From: DASSUW01 sp963792385 | Lineage (GTDB): Bacteria > Actinomycetota > Thermoleophilia > Solirubrobacterales > Solirubrobacteraceae | Assembly: GCA_963792385.1 (NCBI GenBank) | Contig: CAWBVZ010000004.1 | Coordinates: forward strand, 558,001-622,000 | DNA length: 64,000 bases | Reading direction: 5' to 3' | In this document: piece by piece, positions 60,490 through 64,000 of the stretch | Numbering within the stretch: position 1 is the stretch's first letter | Layout of the letters: each line of letters begins with the position of its first letter | Translations under genes and position numbers: made by a program | The notes under the pieces: model-generated | The model's input: the letters and a program-made list of their open reading frames with translations, nothing else | Told to the model about the DNA's origin: nothing | Databases searched by the model: none

Positions 60490-61367
60490 CGGCGCCTCCC
60501 TGAACGTTTCTTCTTCCGCCGCGGCGGTGACGGAGGCGGACCGCTCGGCTTGCCCTTGGGCGGGTTGCTGTCGCCGCCCGCCGTCACCGCGGCCGGCGTG
60601 GCGGTCGCCCCGCCGCTCGACCCGCCGCGTAACAGCTCACCCAGTCCCATGCCGGACTCGGATCCGGGTGGTCGCATCGGCCCGAGGCGGCGGCGGATGA
60701 TCATCTGCTGCACGATCGTCCACAGGTTGGTCGTGATCCAGTAGACGAGCAGGCCGGCGGGGAAGTTGATGATGAAGACGACGAAGACGAACGGGAGCGC
60801 CAGGAAGATCATCCGCTGCGTCTTGTCGGTCGTGGTCGACATCAGCAGCGTCGACGCCAGTTGCGAGCCCACGTAGAGCACGATCAGGACCGCCAGGACC
60901 ACGCCCGTCGCCTTGTTCGTCAGGTCCGGGATGAACAAGAATCCGGCGCCGTTGTCCTCGCCGCAGGGCACCGGGTTCGCCGTCCCGGGCGGGTTGACGT
61001 CTGGGCAGATGTCCAGCCGCAGATCGTCCTGGAGCATGTAGAACAACGACAGGAACACCGGGAGCTGTGCCAGGAGCGGGAGGCACGAGGCGAATGGGTT
61101 GATCTTGTTCTCCCGGTAGAACTTCATCATCTCCTGGTTGAGCCGCTCCTTGTCGCCCTTGTAGCGCTCCTGGAGCTTCTTCATCTCGGGCGCGTGCGAG
61201 GCGAGCGCCTGCATCGACTTGAACTGCTTGAACGTCAGCGGCAGCAAGCACGCGCGCACGAGCACCGTCATCGCGATGATCGAAAGCCCCCAGCTCAGGC
61301 CAACACTGTGGAACTGGAGCAGGATCCACTCGAAGAACTCGATCAGTGGGCTGAAGATGTCTCGCAT
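60486..61367 (-). CDS. yidC: Membrane protein insertase YidC
   Basis: A 293-residue insertase. WGLSIIAMTVLVRACLLPLTF carries the conserved Arg of the hydrophilic groove, then KFYRENKINPFASCLPLLAQLPVF and ALPFVFVVFIINFPAGLLVYW are signature segments. There are five transmembrane helices and a basic Pro/Gly/Lys-rich tail that can touch ribosomes. A two-Cys periplasmic insert (ICPDVNPPG...VPCG) is notable. It shares one base with the yidD stop (TGATG). Confidence 0.94.
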   Translation of the reverse strand: MRDIFSPLIEFFEWILLQFHSVGLSWGLSIIAMTVLVRACLLPLTFKQFKSMQALASHAPEMKKLQERYKGDKERLNQEMMKFYRENKINPFASCLPLLAQLPVFLSLFYMLQDDLRLDICPDVNPPGTANPVPCGEDNGAGFLFIPDLTNKATGVVLAVLIVLYVGSQLASTLLMSTTTDKTQRMIFLALPFVFVVFIINFPAGLLVYWITTNLWTIVQQMIIRRRLGPMRPPGSESGMGLGELLRGGSSGGATATPAAVTAGGDSNPPKGKPSGPPPSPPRRKKKRSGRRR

Positions 61368-61651
61368 CAGGAGAGGGGAGAGTGTGACGTGGGCGGCTCG
61401 ACGGCCCGGGCCGCGCGGAACAGCGTCTGCGCCGAGACCGGGTCATACCCGCCGTGGCTGAACGGGTTGCAGCGCAGCAGCCGCCACGCCGCGAGTACCG
61501 AGCCGCGCAGTATGCCGTAGGACCGGATCGCCTGCATGGCGTAGGCCGAGCACGTCGGGTGGTACTTGCAGCGGCGCGGAAGCGCCGGGGAGATCAGGCG
61601 CTGGTACGCGCGGATCGGTGCGACCGCGGCGGCGCGTAGCGCCTTGCTCAC
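61367..61651 (-). CDS. yidD: Membrane protein insertion efficiency factor YidD
   Basis: A 94-residue protein with the highly conserved RAYQRLISPALPRRCKYHPT, CSAYAMQAIRSYGILRG and RLLRCNPFSHGGYDPV. Three cysteines are conserved. It is thought to help YidC-dependent insertion at the membrane surface. ATG overlaps the rnpA stop as ATGA. Confidence 0.95.
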   Translation of the reverse strand: MSKALRAAAVAPIRAYQRLISPALPRRCKYHPTCSAYAMQAIRSYGILRGSVLAAWRLLRCNPFSHGGYDPVSAQTLFRAARAVEPPTSHSPLS

Positions 61652-62049
61652 GCCGCCTCCCGCGACCCGCCGCCACCGAGGTCGTCGACGAGCTCGGCGA
61701 GCGCGGTGCGCACACCGGCCGCGCCCTCGCGCTCGGCGAGCGCCAGCGCCTCCGGGCGGGCGACCACGACGTAGTCCGAGCCAACCGGAAGCCGGCCGGC
61801 CTCCTCCCAGAACGCTTCGCGCAGCACTCGCTTCACGCGCGTGCGGTCGACCGCGCCGCCGACGCGGCGGCCGACCGACAGGCCGAGCCGCGGGCCCTCC
61901 TCCTCGGCGTCCTCGCGGGGAAACGCGTACAGCACGAGGAACCGGTTGCCCTTCGACCGGCCCTGGCGGTACACGCGCTCGAACTCGGCGCTCCGCGAGA
62001 GGCGGCGGCGCTTCGGGCCACGCCCCCCGGTCGCGCGCTGCGACTCCAC
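61648..62049 (-). CDS. rnpA: Ribonuclease P protein component
   Basis: A 133-residue basic protein that supports the RNase P RNA in tRNA 5' processing. LSRSAEFERVYRQGRSKGNR, GLSVGRRVGGAVDRTRVKRVLREAF (which contains the RNR-type motif) and SDYVVVARPEALAL are typical. It follows rpmH after 5 bases, the universal order next to dnaA. Confidence 0.93.
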   Translation of the reverse strand: MESQRATGGRGPKRRRLSRSAEFERVYRQGRSKGNRFLVLYAFPREDAEEEGPRLGLSVGRRVGGAVDRTRVKRVLREAFWEEAGRLPVGSDYVVVARPEALALAEREGAAGVRTALAELVDDLGGGGSREAA

Positions 62050-62054
62050 GGCGG

Positions 62055-62189
62055 TCAGACGGTCAGGCGCTTGCGGCCCTTGTCACGGCGGCGCTTGAGA
62101 ACCAAGCGACCGGCGCGCGTGCTCATACGTGCGCGGAACCCGTGGGTACGGGCGCGCTTGCGCTTCTTGGGCTGATAAGTCCGCTTCAC
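62055..62189 (-). CDS. rpmH: Ribosomal protein bL34
   Basis: A 44-residue basic protein (KRTYQPKKRKRARTHGFR, ARMSTRAGRLVLKRRR, KGRKRLTV). GTG 62189 has AAGGAG about 7 bases upstream. The longer open frame is not needed. It is the first gene of the minus-strand rpmH-rnpA-yidD-yidC-jag train that diverges from dnaA. Confidence 0.96.
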   Translation of the reverse strand: MKRTYQPKKRKRARTHGFRARMSTRAGRLVLKRRRDKGRKRLTV

Positions 62190-62494
62190 GTAGGGCTCCT
62201 TCGCCGCGGGCCGTTCAGTGGCGGCCGGCTGGGCAGCCGACCCGCGCCGCGGGCAACGGCGCCACAGGATACCGAGCGACAGGACGGGTGGTCTGCACAG
62301 CCTTGTGCACACGTCGTCGACACCCGTCCACAGGGCCTTCGCGGCGAACTCCACGCGATTTGCGAGGTACGTCTTGCGGCCCGCGTTCGGGTCGTCCGAG
62401 CTTTGCTATGTTCGCTCTTCCGGGGCGCCGCGAGGCCCCTCTCGTCCATCTTTCGACCCACGTCCCTCTCCGGGGGAGGCTCTTCCGCGCGCTC
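62190..62494. promoter_or_regulatory. rpmH-dnaA divergent spacer with DnaA-box-like sites
   Basis: The 305-base gap holds TTGTGCACA (62303-62311; one mismatch to TTATGCACA) and weaker GTCCACAG-type sites (62324-62333, 62292-62300), plausible DnaA autoregulatory boxes. TATGTT (62407-62412) could be a dnaA -10. An in-frame ATG at 62408 would lengthen DnaA by 29 residues but has no ribosome-binding site. Confidence 0.45.
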
Positions 62495-63823
62495 GTGCCC
62501 GACGTCGATTTTGCACACGCCTGGGGGCGCATCCGCGCCGAGATGCGTCGAGCGGTCAGCGACTCCACCTGGCACCTCTGGCTCGAGCCGTTGGCCGCCA
62601 CGCGATATGAGGACCGCACGTTGGTCATCGAGGCACCGGCCGAGAGCCGGGCGTGGGTCGAGGCCAGCTTCGCGCGGTTGCTCGCCGCCTGCACCGCCGC
62701 GGTGCTCGGCTCCGGCACGCGGATCCAGTTGGTCGCGGCCGGCGCAACGCCTCCGGCGCCCTCCAAGCAGCGCGCGACGCCGGCGTTTACCGGCGAGGAC
62801 TTCCACCCGCGCCTGACGTTCGAGCAGTTCGTGATCGGCGATGCCAACCGGCTCGCCCACGCGGCCTCGCTGGCTGTCGCGGAGATGCCCGGCCTGGCCT
62901 ACAACCCGCTGTTCATCTGCGGACCGCCCGGTCTCGGCAAGACCCACCTTCTGCACTCGATCGCCAACTACATCACCGAGCATGGTGGCGGCCAGACCGT
63001 CCTCTACACGACGGCCGAGGCGTTCACCGACCGCTTCGTCGGCGCGCTCCATACCGGTGCGCTCGAGGCGTTCAAGGCCGCATATCGCGGCGTGGATGTG
63101 CTGCTCGTCGACGACGTCCAGTTCCTTCAGAGCAAGGCCCGCACCGAGCAGGAGTTCTTCCACACGTTCAACGCGCTGCACGGCGCCGGCGCGCAGCTCG
63201 TGCTCACGTCCGACCGCCTGCCGCGCGATCTCAACGCGCTCGAGGATCGGCTCCGCGAGCGGTTCGAGGCCGGCCTCGTGACCGACGTCAAGCCGCCCGA
63301 CCTCGTCACGCGCCGGACGATCCTGCGCAAGCGAGTGCAGCAGGACGGTGTGGAGTGCATCGACGCCGACGCGATCGACCTCATCGCCGAACGCGTTGCA
63401 GCCAACATCCGCGCGCTCGAGGGCGCGCTGATCCGCGTCGTCGCCTATGGATCGCTCACCGGCCGACCGGTCACGACCGAACTGGCCGAAGAGGTCCTCG
63501 CCGGCCTCTATCCCGGCGCCCGCGCTCCGCGGCGCTCCGTGCAGGACATCCAGGAGCGCATCTGCGAGGCGTTCGGCGTCTCGATGGAGGATCTCCTCTC
63601 GACCAGCCGCGCTGCGCCGGTGACCTGGCCGCGGCAGGTCGCGATGTACCTCGCGCGCGAGCTGACCGACCAGACGCTGCCGGCGATCGGCCGCGCGTTC
63701 GGTGGGCGCAACCACACGACGGTCATGCACGCGTGCCGTCGCACCGCCGACCGGATCACCACCGACCGTGAGGCGTACGACATCGTTCGCCGGCTTACCG
63801 AGGACCTCGGGGGCGGGCGGTGA
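62495..63823 (+). CDS. dnaA: Chromosomal replication initiator DnaA
   Basis: A 442-residue AAA+ initiator. Domain I (about 1-75) includes DSTWHLWLEPL; the linker is short; domain III has Walker A CGPPGLGKTHLLHSI, Walker B LLVDDVQFLQSK and sensor LTSDRLPRDL; domain IV carries the DNA-binding signature GRAFGGRNHTTVMHACRR. GTG 62495 is preceded by GGGGGAGG, though at long spacing; ATG 62408 is an alternative. It binds DnaA boxes in oriC, probably the spacer just downstream. Confidence 0.94.
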   Translation: MPDVDFAHAWGRIRAEMRRAVSDSTWHLWLEPLAATRYEDRTLVIEAPAESRAWVEASFARLLAACTAAVLGSGTRIQLVAAGATPPAPSKQRATPAFTGEDFHPRLTFEQFVIGDANRLAHAASLAVAEMPGLAYNPLFICGPPGLGKTHLLHSIANYITEHGGGQTVLYTTAEAFTDRFVGALHTGALEAFKAAYRGVDVLLVDDVQFLQSKARTEQEFFHTFNALHGAGAQLVLTSDRLPRDLNALEDRLRERFEAGLVTDVKPPDLVTRRTILRKRVQQDGVECIDADAIDLIAERVAANIRALEGALIRVVAYGSLTGRPVTTELAEEVLAGLYPGARAPRRSVQDIQERICEAFGVSMEDLLSTSRAAPVTWPRQVAMYLARELTDQTLPAIGRAFGGRNHTTVMHACRRTADRITTDREAYDIVRRLTEDLGGGR

Positions 63824-63989
63824 GGTCCGGGGCTCCTGACACACTGCGGGGTTCATCCACAGCCGCCTGTGCGCGCCCCAGCCGCAGCGCAGCGCGGTTT
63901 CCACGAGCTGTGCACACCTTCCACAGCCCCGATGACCACGAATCTTCTTTTCTTTTCATAGCCATCGTGAATCCGAGGCCATCCACCAC
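63824..63989. other. Probable oriC (dnaA-dnaN spacer)
   Basis: DnaA-box-like sites: TCATCCACA (63853-63861, 8 of 9 to TTATCCACA), CTGTGCACA (63908-63916) and CCTTCCACA (63917-63925). They are followed by an AT-rich, pyrimidine-rich tract (63941-63961, CTTCTTTTCTTTTCATA), the most AT-rich stretch in this GC-rich region and a candidate unwinding element. Position between dnaA and a dnaN-like start is the classic origin location. Confidence 0.6.
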
Positions 63990-64000
63990 ATGAAGCTCTC
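63990..64000 (+). CDS. dnaN: Possible start of dnaN (beta sliding clamp)
   Basis: ATG AAG CTC TC (Met-Lys-Leu-Ser) at the right edge fits the usual DnaN N-terminus and the dnaA-dnaN order. Only three codons are visible, so the call rests on position. Confidence 0.4.

Overview
The window is very GC-rich, densely packed bacterial chromosome with short intergenic gaps and many 4-base start/stop overlaps. Gene content (class E-like sortase, menaquinone-type methyltransferase, Bacillus-like Rieske/b6/IV-c complex, parAB-rsmG-jag-yidC-rnpA-rpmH next to dnaA, no outer-membrane genes) fits a Gram-positive actinobacterium. I place it near Thermoleophilia/Solirubrobacterales; that placement is inference from gene style, not a search.

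Layout. 1-5.2 kb: end of thiL, a tiny FlgM-like anti-sigma gene, sortase plus an M28-like membrane protein, then an OmpR-type two-component pair coupled to an HtrA protease (5.2-6.4 kb). 6.4-9.1 kb: trehalose genes, the first carrying a frameshift. 9.1-9.4 kb: a palindromic element with 25-bp inverted ends. 9.8-15.4 kb: rpsF-ssb-rpsR-rplI, dnaB interrupted by a 425-residue intein, and a DnaC/DnaI-like loader. 15.4-19.3 kb: purA (no proper stop), RDD protein, wecB, pabC-like gene. 19.4-25.6 kb: a 1115-residue REC-PAS-GGDEF-EAL protein, a membrane sulfatase-like enzyme and a methyltransferase. 25.6-35.3 kb is the most accessory part: two MMPL transporters, one facing a TetR gene across two perfect operators, the other facing a NarL-type two-component system, then an alpha/beta hydrolase facing an AraC regulator. 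tRNA-Lys(CTT) follows.

35.4-49.1 kb: a TPR-like protein, tatC and tatA, and a zinc-ribbon protein, followed by one long minus-strand gene train (49.1 down to 38.1 kb): PerM-type protein, ABC exporter, hemB, an AhbA-AhbB-like fusion, hemL, an unknown gene, qcrABC, menG and a polyprenyl diphosphate synthase. It reads as a respiratory module: haem supply, the bc complex that uses haem, and quinone synthesis. 49.1-57.2 kb: ymdB-like phosphodiesterase, a membrane glycosyltransferase-like protein, phosphatase-fold enzyme, DUF4126, aminotransferase, ddl, bifunctional-nuclease family protein, crcB, an MmcQ/YjbR protein whose end lies antisense to tRNA-Ile(GAT).

57.2-64 kb is the replication-origin neighbourhood: parB, parA, rsmG, a solitary LAGLIDADG protein, jag, yidC, yidD, rnpA, rpmH on the minus strand and dnaA on the plus strand, with an oriC-like spacer and the first codons of a probable dnaN at the right edge.

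I found no complete new defence or biosynthetic system. The best leads are the AhbAB-like fusion inside a hem-qcr-men operon, the solitary LAGLIDADG gene in the par/rsmG operon, the 9.1-kb palindromic element, the purA frame without a stop, and the CDS/tRNA antisense overlap.
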